64,000 bases of DNA from contig NZ_RDBE01000008.1 of assembly GCF_003674065.1 (NCBI RefSeq), positions 62,001-126,000 of the forward strand. The letters run 5' to 3'. The position numbers and the translations under genes are program-made. Source of the stretch: Nocardioides mangrovicus. GTDB taxonomy: Bacteria; Actinomycetota; Actinomycetes; Propionibacteriales; Nocardioidaceae. This document shows positions 26,880-34,900 of the stretch, one piece after another (within the stretch, counting starts at the first letter, position 1; each line of letters begins with the position of its first letter). The notes under the pieces were generated by a model, which was not told the origin of the DNA, did not search any database, and was given only the letters and a program-made list of their open reading frames with translations.

Positions 26880-27662
26880 TTAACGAACCGCGACGGGCGT
26901 TTGTTTCGCGCCCGCCTCGCGACGCCCGGAGGCCCGGCGCAGCTGCTGGCGGCGCTCGGCCAGGCCCCAGCGCGTGATCAGCTTCAGCGACTCCGAGGCG
27001 ACCTGCGGGGTCATCTTGGAGGCCCCGCGCATCCGCTCGACGAACTCGATGGGCACCTCGACCACGCGCAGCCCGGCCTGCAGCGCCCGGAAGGCCATGT
27101 CGGCCTGGAACACGTAGCCGGTGGAGAGCACGGTCGCGAGGTCGATGCGCTCCAGCGTGGAGCGGCGGAACAGCCGGTAGCCGGCGGTGGCGTCGCGGAT
27201 GCCGATGCCCAGCAGCAGCCGGACGTAGAGGTTGCCGCCGCGCGAGAGGAGCTCTCGCCGCAGCGGCCAGTTGACCACCGATCCACCGGGCACCCAGCGC
27301 GAGCCGATGACGAGGTCGGCCGGGTCGTCGGGGTTCTCCAGCGCGGCGATCAGCCGCGGCAGCGCCTCGGGGGCGTGGGAGCCGTCGGCGTCGATCTCGC
27401 CCAGCACCTCATAGCCCCGCTCGAGGCCCCACCCGAAGCCGGCGATGTAGGCGCGGCCGAGGCCCTCCTTGCCGGCCCGGTGCAGCACGTGGATCCGCTC
27501 GTCGGCGGCGGCCAGGGCGTCGGCGATCTCGCCGGTGCCGTCGGGTGAGTCGTCGTCGACCACCAGGACGTGAGCGGTCGGGACCGCGGCCAGGATGCGC
27601 CCGGTGATCCAGGCGACGTTCTCGGCCTCGTTGTAGGTGGGCACCACCATGAGCACTGACAC
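26880..27662 (-). CDS. Polyprenol monophosphomannose synthase (GT2 family)
   Basis: A roughly 260-residue GT2 glycosyltransferase that transfers mannose from GDP-mannose to polyprenyl phosphate, supplying lipoglycan synthesis and protein mannosylation. Diagnostic segments are VVPTYNEAENVAWI, LVVDDDSPDGTGEIAD, the DAD metal motif in GEIDADGSHAPEALP, VIGSRWVPGGSVVNWPLRRELLSRGGN, and FVERMRGASKM. It lacks the fused N-acyltransferase domain found in some relatives. Several in-frame GTGs exist; 27662 fits the family N-terminus best. It is followed by fxsA after 7 bp. Confidence 0.9.
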   Translation of the reverse strand: MSVLMVVPTYNEAENVAWITGRILAAVPTAHVLVVDDDSPDGTGEIADALAAADERIHVLHRAGKEGLGRAYIAGFGWGLERGYEVLGEIDADGSHAPEALPRLIAALENPDDPADLVIGSRWVPGGSVVNWPLRRELLSRGGNLYVRLLLGIGIRDATAGYRLFRRSTLERIDLATVLSTGYVFQADMAFRALQAGLRVVEVPIEFVERMRGASKMTPQVASESLKLITRWGLAERRQQLRRASGRREAGAKQTPVAVR

Positions 27663-28138
27663 GCCCACCACGGTAGGGCTGCCGTCCTGACGAGAAGCTG
27701 AAAACCCCAAAATCGGACTAACCCGACGTTGCAGGCAGGAACGGGGGGAGCTCGCCGGCCTTCGGACCGCACCCGCCGCCGCCGGCTGCGACGAGGGGCG
27801 CGTTGTCTACTGGACGACCATCTCCCCCCGCGTTCTCCCGGCCCGATCGTGGCGGAGAGGACCCGGAGCGGGACGTCGGATCGTGGCTGTCGATCCGGTG
27901 CCCCGCCCTCCATCTACGCCCGTGGCGGACCGTTCTGCCTGGAGGAACTAGGCGGAAACCCTTCCAAGAGCCGCACCCACTGTCAACCGCGGCGTTGACC
28001 TGCGGTTTCGCTCCGGTCGACGACGAAACCGCAGGTCAGAGGGTCAGTCAGGCGGTGAACCCCGGGTGACGCGCACGCGAATCGACGGCGTGTCGGGTCC
28101 GACACGCCCGGGGGGTCTGGACCTGTGTGACGGGTGGG
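27663..28138. other. 476-bp region without a supportable gene
   Basis: No open frame here has protein-like composition. The right part contains the palindrome at 27996-28038 beyond the kal gene. The left part must hold the promoter of the mannosyltransferase; a short A/T-rich patch (27700-27715) is the only candidate region. I see no riboswitch or small RNA I can name, though the length leaves room for one. Confidence 0.5.
27996..28038 (-). terminator. Palindrome beyond the lysine-catabolism operon
   Basis: TGACCTGCGGTTTCG (27996-28010) pairs perfectly over 15 bp with CGAAACCGCAGGTCA (28024-28038), loop of 13 nt. It is 100 bp past the kal stop codon on the minus strand. It shares the CGGTTTC...GAAACCG core with palindromes after helY and after the 48-kb GNAT gene. 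Confidence 0.65.
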
Positions 28139-28528
28139 TCAGCCGGGAACGACGACGGTGCCGACGGCGGTGGTGACCAGCAGCGGCGGGTCGAGCACGG
28201 TGGCCGCCGACTCGCGCTCGGGAGTGCCGGCGCCGCGCGCGATCACGTGCACGCTGAACCGCATCTCACGCGAGCGCCGACCCACTCGGACCAGCTCCGC
28301 GGTCGCCTCGACGACGTCGCCGGCGCGCACCGGTCCGATGAACTGGACGTCGGAGTAGGAGGCGAAGAGCCCCTCGTCGCCGTCGGTGCGGATGCACAGC
28401 TCGGTGGCGACGTCGCCGAAGAGGCCCAGGCTGTAGGCGCCGTCGACCAGGTGGCCGGCGTAGTGGGCGTGCGCGTAGGGCACGTAGCGCCGGTGCGTGA
28501 CCACGGTCCCGACCTCGGGACTGCTCAT
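28139..28528 (-). CDS. kal: Hotdog-fold 3-aminobutyryl-CoA ammonia lyase
   Basis: A 129-residue hotdog-fold protein (HYAGHLVDGAYSLGLFGDVATEL ... FIGPVRAGDVVEATAELVRVGRRSREMRFSVHV). Alone it looks like a thioesterase or dehydratase, but its place directly after kamE in a beta-lysine operon fits Kal, the small hotdog enzyme that removes ammonia from 3-aminobutyryl-CoA to give crotonyl-CoA. The ATG overlaps the kamE stop as ATGA. Assignment rests on context and size. Confidence 0.82.
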   Translation of the reverse strand: MSSPEVGTVVTHRRYVPYAHAHYAGHLVDGAYSLGLFGDVATELCIRTDGDEGLFASYSDVQFIGPVRAGDVVEATAELVRVGRRSREMRFSVHVIARGAGTPERESAATVLDPPLLVTTAVGTVVVPG

Positions 28529-29271
28529 GCCGCGCTCCTGGTGGTGACGCGGTGGACCAGGAAGCTGGCCACCTCCCCCGGTGTGGTGCCCCGGCCGAAG
28601 ACCCGGTCGACCCCGAGATCGCCGGCCATCGTCTCGTCGAAGCGCGGGCCGCCGACCACCAGCAGCGGGCGACGCTCGGCGGCGAAGGCCTCGCGGAAGG
28701 CGGCCGACATCTCGCGGGTGTTGAGGAGGTGGGCGTCGCGCTGGGTGACGACCTGGGAGACCAGGACGGCGTCGGCCCGCTCGGCGACCGCCCGCTCGAC
28801 CAGCTCGGGCACGGCCACCTGGGCGCCGAGGTTGACCACCTTCAGCTCGCGGTAGTACTCCAGGCCCTTCTCCCCCGCGAACCCCTTGATGTTGAGGATC
28901 GCGTCGATGCCGACGGTGTGGGCGTCGGTACCGATGCAGCCGCCGACGACGACCAGGCGTCGGCGCAGCGAGCGCTTGACCGCGGCGTTGACCTCCTTGG
29001 GCGTCAGCAGCGGATAGTCGCGCTCGACCACCTCGACCAGGCTGGGGTCGACCAGGTGGTGGACGCGGCCGTAGACGACGAAGAAGGTGAAGTCGGGGCC
29101 CATCGGCTTGGCGTGCACCACCAGCGCTGGGTCCATGCCCATCTTCGCCGCCAGCTGCGCCGCGGCGCCCTCGGCGACCTTGTCGTGGGGCAGCGGCAAG
29201 GTGAAGGAGAGCTGCACCATGCCGTCGCCGGTGGTGTCGCCGTAGGGACGCACCAGGCGTTGCTCGCTCAT
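28525..29271 (-). CDS. kamE: Beta-lysine 5,6-aminomutase, beta (cobalamin-binding) subunit
   Basis: A 248-residue B12-binding subunit that with KamD moves an amino group from C6 to C5 of beta-lysine, using adenosylcobalamin and PLP. The cobalamin motif DxHxxG is DAHTVG with His118 as the likely cobalt ligand. Lys129 in ILNIKGF is 11 residues further on, the same spacing as the PLP lysine and B12 histidine of the clostridial enzyme. The N-terminal dimerisation domain (residues 1-100) is also present. It overlaps kamD by 4 bp (ATGA). Confidence 0.93.
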   Translation of the reverse strand: MSEQRLVRPYGDTTGDGMVQLSFTLPLPHDKVAEGAAAQLAAKMGMDPALVVHAKPMGPDFTFFVVYGRVHHLVDPSLVEVVERDYPLLTPKEVNAAVKRSLRRRLVVVGGCIGTDAHTVGIDAILNIKGFAGEKGLEYYRELKVVNLGAQVAVPELVERAVAERADAVLVSQVVTQRDAHLLNTREMSAAFREAFAAERRPLLVVGGPRFDETMAGDLGVDRVFGRGTTPGEVASFLVHRVTTRSAA

Positions 29272-30821
29272 CGCTCGTTCTCCAGGATCTGCGTGGCGGG
29301 GTTCAGGTAGGCGGCCGACTTCCTCGCGACGCCGTCCAGGCCGCGTCCGCCGTCGGCCGGTCGCCGCATCAGCCCGAACGTGCCGTCGGCGATCGCGTCG
29401 AGCAGGCCGTCGTCGGCCATGCGGGTCAGCAGGTCGACCGACTCCCCCAGCACCTGCCGGGCCCGGGTGGCGATGAGCCCGTCGGGAGCGGGGCGGAAGT
29501 CCTCGCGCAGGCCACCCGCGGCGTCGAGCACGTAGCGGACGTTCTGCAGTGCCAGGTCGCGGTCGGAGAGCCACGGGGTCACGACCGCCTCGGTCATCAT
29601 GCCGACGAGGAGGATCCCCTGTCCGGTGAGCGCACCGGCCAGGTTGAAGAAGCCGTCGAGCAGGTAGCCGCGGAACACGTCGCCGGTCATGTGGCGGGTG
29701 GGGGGCATCCACTTCAGCGGCGCCTTGGGGAACAGCTCGCGCGCCAGCAGCGCGTGCGCCAGCTCCAAGCGGAACGACTCGGGCACCGCAGGGTCGATCT
29801 CGAAGGCGTGGCCCAGGCCGAGCTGCCAGTCCTCGAGACCGGCCTCCTTGGCGAAGTACTCGTTGAGCAGCTGGGAGACGGTGACGGTGTGCGCGGCCTC
29901 GACCGCGTCGGCGGTGGTGAGGTAGTTGTCCTCGCCGGTGTTGATGATGATGCCGGCGCGGGCGTGGACCTGGCGGCTGAAGCGCTGGTCGACGAAGGTG
30001 CGCACCGGGTTGATGTCGCGAAAGAGGATCCCGTACATCGAGTCGTTGAGCATCATGTCCAGCCGCTCGAGCCCGGCCAGCGCGGCGATCTCGGGCATGC
30101 ACAGCCCCGAGGCGTAGTTGGTCAGCCGCACGTAGCGGCCCAGCTCGCGGCTGGTCTCGTCCAGCGCCGCTCGCATCAGCTTGAAGTTCTCCTGCGTGGC
30201 GTACGTGCCCGCGTACCCCTCGCGGGTGGCGCCCTCGGGCACGTAGTCCAGGAGCGACTGGCCGGTCGAGCGGATGACCGCGATCACGTCGGCGCCCTCG
30301 CGAGCAGCGGCCTGGGCCTGCGGGATGTCCTCGTAGATGTCGCCGGTGGCCACGATGAGGTAGATCCAGGGCTGGCGCGGCGCGTCGCCGATGCGCCGGA
30401 CCAACCGCTCGCGTTCGGTGCGCCGCTTGTCGATCGCCTTGATGCCGGCGCCGACGGCGCGGCGGGAGGCCGCGGCGGCGCGGGTGGCGTCGCGGCCCTC
30501 GGGCAGCCGGAAGCGCACCGACCCCGCGGCCGCCTTCTGGGCCAAGGTGAGCAGGTCCTCTGACTCCTCGCGCAGCAGCGCGTCCCAGACCGGAAGTGCG
30601 ACGCCGTGGCCGAGGTCGACGTCGGCACGCACGGCGTCGAGCAGCCGGTTCACCCAGGGCGTGCCCTCGGCGTCGGCGCCGGACAGACCGGCCAGCCGCA
30701 GCGTGGCCCGTTCCACCGAGACGGTGGTGTGCGCCTTGGCCAGCCTGACGATCGGACGGCCGACCTTGCGGGCCAGGGTGCGTGCCTGCCGGACGGTGGT
30801 GCGGTCGAGGTCGAGCACCAT
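29268..30821 (-). CDS. kamD: Beta-lysine 5,6-aminomutase, alpha subunit
   Basis: A 517-residue TIM-barrel subunit of the adenosylcobalamin- and PLP-dependent aminomutase, the usual length. Recognisable stretches include PWIYLIVATGDIYEDIPQAQAAAREGAD, VIRSTGQSLLDYVPEGAT, MLNDSMYGILFRDINPVRTFVDQ, IINTGEDNYLTTADAVEAAHTV and KWMPPTRHMTGD. The ATG overlaps the kdd stop (TGATG). Product 3,5-diaminohexanoate is handed to Kdd, encoded just upstream. Confidence 0.94.
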   Translation of the reverse strand: MVLDLDRTTVRQARTLARKVGRPIVRLAKAHTTVSVERATLRLAGLSGADAEGTPWVNRLLDAVRADVDLGHGVALPVWDALLREESEDLLTLAQKAAAGSVRFRLPEGRDATRAAAASRRAVGAGIKAIDKRRTERERLVRRIGDAPRQPWIYLIVATGDIYEDIPQAQAAAREGADVIAVIRSTGQSLLDYVPEGATREGYAGTYATQENFKLMRAALDETSRELGRYVRLTNYASGLCMPEIAALAGLERLDMMLNDSMYGILFRDINPVRTFVDQRFSRQVHARAGIIINTGEDNYLTTADAVEAAHTVTVSQLLNEYFAKEAGLEDWQLGLGHAFEIDPAVPESFRLELAHALLARELFPKAPLKWMPPTRHMTGDVFRGYLLDGFFNLAGALTGQGILLVGMMTEAVVTPWLSDRDLALQNVRYVLDAAGGLREDFRPAPDGLIATRARQVLGESVDLLTRMADDGLLDAIADGTFGLMRRPADGGRGLDGVARKSAAYLNPATQILENER

Positions 30822-31882
30822 CACAGCCGCCGCTCGAACAGCGACCGCACGCCGGGCTCCTCGCGCAGCAGGCGCAGCGCGAGGTCGGCGTGACCGGGCA
30901 TGTAGCCGTTGCCCACCAGCATCGTCACGTCGGCGGCGAGTCCCTCGGCGCCCAGGGCGGCGGCACTGAAGGAGGTGGCCATGGAGAAGAACACGACCGT
31001 GCCCCGGTCGGCGGTGGCCAGCACGGCCCCGCCCTCGCAACCGGGCACGTCGACGCACACGACCGTGACGTCGGCCGGCCCGCCCGCCGCCCTCACCGCG
31101 TCGCGCAACGCGAGCGGGTCGCGGGCGTCGGCGACGACGACGTCGTCGGCCAGGCCGCTCTCGCGCAGCAGCGAGGCCTCGCGGTCGTGCGGCACCACGC
31201 CGATGGTGCCGTACGCCCCGGCCTGGCGGGCCGCGGCGAGCGAGAGCGAGCCGGACTTACCCGCTCCCCCGACCACGGCCACCACCGGACCGCGATGGTC
31301 GGGGCCGGTGTAGGAGCGCACCACCCGGTCGACCAGGGCCGGGGCGCCGCAGACGTCCAGCACGGCTAGCGAGAGCTCCTCGGGCAGGTCGTCGGGCAGT
31401 CGTGCCGCGATGGAGCGGCCGAAGAGGATGGCGTAGCCGTCGGTGGGCACCTGCTCGGAGCGGCCGTCCCAGCCGGCGAGCGCGTCCTCGACGACGAGCG
31501 GGGTGAGGGTCAGCGAGACCAGCGTGGCGACGCGGTCGCCGACGGCCAGGCCCAGGGGCGAGTCGGGCCCAACCTCCTCGACGACCCCGACGAGCATGCC
31601 GCCCGAGCCGGTGACGGGGTTCTGCATCTTGCCGCGGCTGCGGACGATGTCGAGCACCTCGGCGCGCACCTGTCCGCCGTCGCCGCGGTGCTTCTCGCTG
31701 AGCTGGCGAAACGACGCGGCGTCGAGGTTGAGCCGGCGTACGCGCACCCGGACCTCGTCGTCCCAGATCTCGCGTCGGGCGTCGAGGCGCAGCGCCTGCT
31801 GCGGCAGCACGCCCGCGGGCTCGAGCACCCGGTGGGTGCCGACCGGATCGGCGGCCTGGGGCGGGCTCACGATGTGGGACAC
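30821..31882 (-). CDS. kdd: L-erythro-3,5-diaminohexanoate dehydrogenase
   Basis: A 353-residue NAD(P)-dependent dehydrogenase that oxidatively deaminates 3,5-diaminohexanoate to 5-amino-3-oxohexanoate. Size, N-terminus (HRVLEPAGVLPQQALRLD), the block GKMQNPVTGSGGMLVG and the Rossmann motif VVGGAGKSGSLSLAAARQAG match Kdd. The GTG start follows AAAGGAT at good spacing, so this first gene of the operon has a leader. It is divergent from kamA with a palindrome between them. Confidence 0.92.
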   Translation of the reverse strand: MSHIVSPPQAADPVGTHRVLEPAGVLPQQALRLDARREIWDDEVRVRVRRLNLDAASFRQLSEKHRGDGGQVRAEVLDIVRSRGKMQNPVTGSGGMLVGVVEEVGPDSPLGLAVGDRVATLVSLTLTPLVVEDALAGWDGRSEQVPTDGYAILFGRSIAARLPDDLPEELSLAVLDVCGAPALVDRVVRSYTGPDHRGPVVAVVGGAGKSGSLSLAAARQAGAYGTIGVVPHDREASLLRESGLADDVVVADARDPLALRDAVRAAGGPADVTVVCVDVPGCEGGAVLATADRGTVVFFSMATSFSAAALGAEGLAADVTMLVGNGYMPGHADLALRLLREEPGVRSLFERRL

Positions 31883-31933
31883 CGGAGATCCTTTCGTGTA
31901 TCTGCCTTGTGAGCGGACGATCTCGCGCGTTGC

Positions 31934-31965
31934 GGTGGACGCTTCGTTGATCGTCCACCTATCGT
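31934..31965 (+). promoter_or_regulatory. Putative operator and promoter between kdd and kamA
   Basis: GGTGGACG (31934-31941) and CGTCCACC (31952-31959) form a perfect 8-bp inverted repeat with a 10-bp spacer. It abuts a -10 hexamer TATCGT (31960-31965), which lies 7 nt before the GTG at 31973. A regulator here could control kamA and the divergent kdd operon together. Confidence 0.6.
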
Positions 31966-31972
31966 GGCACTC

Positions 31973-33421
31973 GTGACTCTGCTCTCACAACCGACGCGCC
32001 CCGGGTCCGCCGACGGGCAGCCCTACCGCTACGCCCAGGTGGAGCTGGTCGAGCCGGACTGGACCCGCTTCCCCGGCTGGCGCGACGTCACGCGGGCGGA
32101 GTGGGAGTCGGCGCAGTGGCAGCGCTCGCACTGCGTGAAGAACGTGCGCCAGCTGCGCGAGCTGCTCGGCGACCTGCTCGACGAGCGCTTCTACGCCGAC
32201 CTCGAGCGCGACCAGGCCGAGCGCGCGACGATGTCGATGCTGGTGCCGCCGCAGATGATGAACACGATGGTGCCCAGCGGCCCCCTCACCACGGAGGCGT
32301 TCTACGCCGACCCGGTGCGCCGCTACATGCTCCCGGTGTTCTCCGACCGCCGTACCGACTGGCCCTCGCACCCGCACGCCACCCGCGACTCCCTCCACGA
32401 GCACGACATGTGGGTGGCCGAGGGGCTCACCCACCGCTACCCCACCAAGGTGCTGGCCGAGCTGCTGCCGACCTGCCCGCAGTACTGCGGGCACTGCACG
32501 CGGATGGACCTGGTGGGCAACTCCACCGCCGTCATCGACAAGCTGAAATTCCTCGGCAAGCCCAACGACCGGCTCGACGACATGCTCGACTACCTGCGCC
32601 GCACCCCGCAGGTGCGCGATGTCGTGGTCTCCGGCGGCGACGTCGCCAACATGCCGTGGCCGCGGTTGGAGGACTTCCTCACCCGGCTGCTGGAGATCGA
32701 GAACATCCGCGACGTCCGGCTGGCCACCAAGGCGCTCATGGGCCTGCCGCAGCACTGGCTGCAGGACGAGGTACGCGCCGGCGTCGAACGGGTGGCGCTG
32801 GTCGCCCGCCAGCGCGGCGTCTCGCTCGCCGTGCACACCCACGTCAACCACGCGAACTCCGTGACGCCGCTGGTGGCCGAGGCGGCGCGCGGCCTGCTGG
32901 AGGCCGGCGTCCGCGACGTCCGCAACCAGGGCGTCCTGCTGGGCGGCGTGAACGACGACCCCCACGCGCTGCTGGATCTGTGCTTCGCGCTGCTCGACGG
33001 TGCCTCGGTCATGCCCTACTACTTCTACATGTGCGACATGATCCCGTTCAGCGAGCACTGGCGGGTCTCGGTGGCGCGGGCGCAGGAGCTGCAGCACGCG
33101 ATCATGGGCTACCTGCCCGGCTTCGCGACGCCGCGGATCGTGTGCGACGTGCCTTTCGTCGGCAAGCGGTGGGTGCACCAGCTCGAGGACTACGACCGCG
33201 TGCACGGGATCTCCTACTGGACGAAGAACTACCGCACCTCCATCGAGGCCGAGGACGCCCAGGCACTGACGCGCGGCTACGAGTACTACGACCCGATCCA
33301 TACGCTGCCGGACGAGGGGCAGGCGTGGTGGAACGAGCACGGGCGGATGGACGAGGCCGGGCTCAAGGCCGCTGAGATGGCCGAGGCGTCGCGTCGGACG
33401 GCGGCGCTGCAGGTGTACTGA
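31973..33421 (+). CDS. kamA: Lysine 2,3-aminomutase (radical SAM, PLP)
   Basis: A 482-residue radical SAM enzyme converting L-lysine to beta-lysine. The iron-sulfur motif is CPQYCGHC (Cys168, 172, 175). The arginine of CTR that binds the lysine carboxylate in the clostridial enzyme is present, as are the two aspartates that bind the side-chain amine (GGVND and MCDM), and the PLP lysine in PFVGKRW. This supports true lysine specificity. GTG 31973 is chosen because it sits 7 nt after TATCGT, a leaderless arrangement; GTG 31964 overlaps that hexamer. KamDE, Kdd and Kal are encoded divergently. Confidence 0.92.
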   Translation: MTLLSQPTRPGSADGQPYRYAQVELVEPDWTRFPGWRDVTRAEWESAQWQRSHCVKNVRQLRELLGDLLDERFYADLERDQAERATMSMLVPPQMMNTMVPSGPLTTEAFYADPVRRYMLPVFSDRRTDWPSHPHATRDSLHEHDMWVAEGLTHRYPTKVLAELLPTCPQYCGHCTRMDLVGNSTAVIDKLKFLGKPNDRLDDMLDYLRRTPQVRDVVVSGGDVANMPWPRLEDFLTRLLEIENIRDVRLATKALMGLPQHWLQDEVRAGVERVALVARQRGVSLAVHTHVNHANSVTPLVAEAARGLLEAGVRDVRNQGVLLGGVNDDPHALLDLCFALLDGASVMPYYFYMCDMIPFSEHWRVSVARAQELQHAIMGYLPGFATPRIVCDVPFVGKRWVHQLEDYDRVHGISYWTKNYRTSIEAEDAQALTRGYEYYDPIHTLPDEGQAWWNEHGRMDEAGLKAAEMAEASRRTAALQVY

Positions 33422-33434
33422 CTCGCCCCCAGAG

Positions 33435-33518
33435 CGCCAAAGTCGCGCACTTGCGAAGTTGTGGTGGGTACATATCGGGCACGTTGCCGATTTCCCTCGC
33501 AAGTGTGGAGTTTTGGCG
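33435..33518. repeat. MITE-like palindromic repeat downstream of kamA
   Basis: An 84-bp imperfect palindrome. The outer arms CGCCAAA (33435-33441) and TTTGGCG (33512-33518) and the inner arms CACTTGCGA (33448-33456) and TCGCAAGTG (33497-33505) are perfect, separated on each side by six unpaired bases. The 40-nt centre contains ATCGGGCA and TGCCGAT half-sites. The symmetric layout is typical of a small non-autonomous mobile or dispersed repeat; it may also terminate kamA, whose stop is 13 bp away. Confidence 0.6.
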
Positions 33519-33564
33519 AGCGCGACCCGATGACTTCCAGCACTCCCCCGGGTCTGTCCCGGGC

Positions 33565-34059
33565 ATGAAGACCATCGTTCCCAACCTCTGGTTCGACGAC
33601 AACGCCGAGGAGGCCATCGCCTTCTACGTCTCGCTCGTCGACAACAGCCGCGTCACCCGCACCACGAAGCTCGAGAACGTCGGGCCCGAGGGCGACGACA
33701 CGGTCACCTACGTCGAGTTCGAGCTGAACGGACAGCCCTACGGCGCCATCAACGGCGGCCCGCAGTTCACCTTCAATGAGGCGCTCTCGCTGGAGCTGCC
33801 GTGCGAGACCCAGGACGAGATCGACCGGGTCTGGGCAGCGCTGTCCGAGGGTGGCGAGCCCGGGCCGTGCGGGTGGATCAAGGACCGCTACGGCCTCTCC
33901 TGGCAGGTCACCCCCGCGGCGCTCGGCGACATGCTCACCGACCCCGATGCGGACAAGGTGCGCCGCGCCACCGCGTACTTCATGGGGCTGGACGGGGTCC
34001 CCTTCGACCTGGCCGACCTCGAGGCCGCGTTCGAAGGTGCCGCTCAGCAGACGACGTAG
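33565..34059 (+). CDS. VOC superfamily protein (PhnB / glyoxalase-like)
   Basis: A 164-residue vicinal-oxygen-chelate fold protein of the PhnB-like group: TIVPNLWFDDNAEEAIAFYVSLVDNSRV, VEFELNGQPYGAINGGPQFTFNEALSLELPCETQDEIDRVW, GWIKDRYGLSWQVTP. Enzymatic activity is unknown for most members. I start at ATG 33565, where the family begins; the open frame extends upstream only into the palindromic repeat. The 3' end overlaps the convergent frameshifted gene by 16 bp. Confidence 0.88.
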   Translation: MKTIVPNLWFDDNAEEAIAFYVSLVDNSRVTRTTKLENVGPEGDDTVTYVEFELNGQPYGAINGGPQFTFNEALSLELPCETQDEIDRVWAALSEGGEPGPCGWIKDRYGLSWQVTPAALGDMLTDPDADKVRRATAYFMGLDGVPFDLADLEAAFEGAAQQTT

Positions 34060-34410
34060 CGGTCCCCGCGACGCTGGACGCCGACGGTGAAGGTCGCGGT
34101 CGGGCGACGGTTCGAGCCGCAGCCGCACCTGCCAGTACCCGCTTCTCGTGCGGGTGACCGACTGCGCGGTCACGCCCGAGACCTGGTCGACGGTGAGCTG
34201 CATCGTGCGCACGTTCTTCTCCACGCCGCGGCCGCACTTCAGCGCGGCGGCGTCGTCGGCGCGACCGGCCACGACCGCCTGAGCCCACACCCGGGGCGTC
34301 GCCCCCGGCGTGGCGGGCTGCGGGTCGCGCCGCACCAGCACGGTGACGACCGCGACCACGACCGCCGGCGCGAGGACGCCGGCGACCAGCAGCGGGAAGG
34401 CCGGGCCGGG
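34044..34410 (-). pseudogene. Small membrane-anchored protein, apparently frameshifted
   Basis: On the minus strand one frame reads PLLVAGVLAPAVVVAVVTVL (a transmembrane segment), then RRDPQPATPGATPRVWAQAVV and on to TRTRSGYWQVRLRLEP near 34130. That frame then runs into sequence antisense to the VOC gene. One base over, the frame gives RRPTATFTVGVQRRGDRYVVC and TGA at 34044-34046, a natural ending. The two halves together look like one 120-residue secreted or anchored protein split by a 1-bp insertion (or 2-bp loss) around 34095-34135. No good start codon lies before the membrane segment, since it opens directly after the Lrp stop. Confidence 0.45.
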
Positions 34411-34869
34411 TCAGTCGGCCGCGCGCGGCTCGGAGCCCACGGGCCGGTTCTCGTACGGCGTGGAGAGGACGATCGTGGTGCGCGTCGAGACGTTGGCGGC
34501 GGCGCGGATGCGCGCCAGGAGGTCCTCGAGGTCGGCCGGCGTCGGCACGCGCACCTTCAGGATGTAGGACTCCTGACCGGCCACCGACCAGCAGCTCTCG
34601 ATCTCGGTGATGTCCTGAAGCCGCTGCGGAGCGTCGTCGGGGGCCGCGGCGTCGATGGGCCGGATCGAGACGAACGCGGTGAGCGGCAGGCCGAGCTCGT
34701 CGTGGGCGACGATCGCGGTGTAGCCCTGGATCAGGCCCCGCTTCTCCAGTCGCTTGACCCGGTGGTGGACGGCCGAGGTCGACAGTCCGGTCTGCTTGCC
34801 CAGGTCCGTGAACGACATGCGGCCGTCGGCCGCGAGCAGCGCGAGCAGGCGGCGGTCGATCTCCTCCAT
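34411..34869 (-). CDS. Lrp/AsnC family transcriptional regulator
   Basis: A 152-residue regulator: HTH in residues 1-60 (MEEIDRRLLALLAADGRMSF, TDLGKQTGLSTSAVHHRVKRLEKRGLIQGY) and the RAM ligand-binding domain after it (LTAFVSIRPID, VAGQESYILKVRVPTPADLEDLLARIR). It may respond to an amino acid; lysine is possible given the nearby genes but unproven. ATG 34869 lies 6 nt after -10 TACTCT (34876-34881, minus strand), so it is leaderless. It is divergent from the exonuclease gene. Confidence 0.9.
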   Translation of the reverse strand: MEEIDRRLLALLAADGRMSFTDLGKQTGLSTSAVHHRVKRLEKRGLIQGYTAIVAHDELGLPLTAFVSIRPIDAAAPDDAPQRLQDITEIESCWSVAGQESYILKVRVPTPADLEDLLARIRAAANVSTRTTIVLSTPYENRPVGSEPRAAD

Positions 34870-34900
34870 GGCCGAAGAGTAGTCGTGCGAGGATCCCGAC

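Noticed and set aside
34100-34125. GGTTCGAGCC resembling a tRNA T-loop
   Set aside because: No acceptor stem, anticodon arm or CCA-side pairing around it; it lies in the frameshifted coding sequence.
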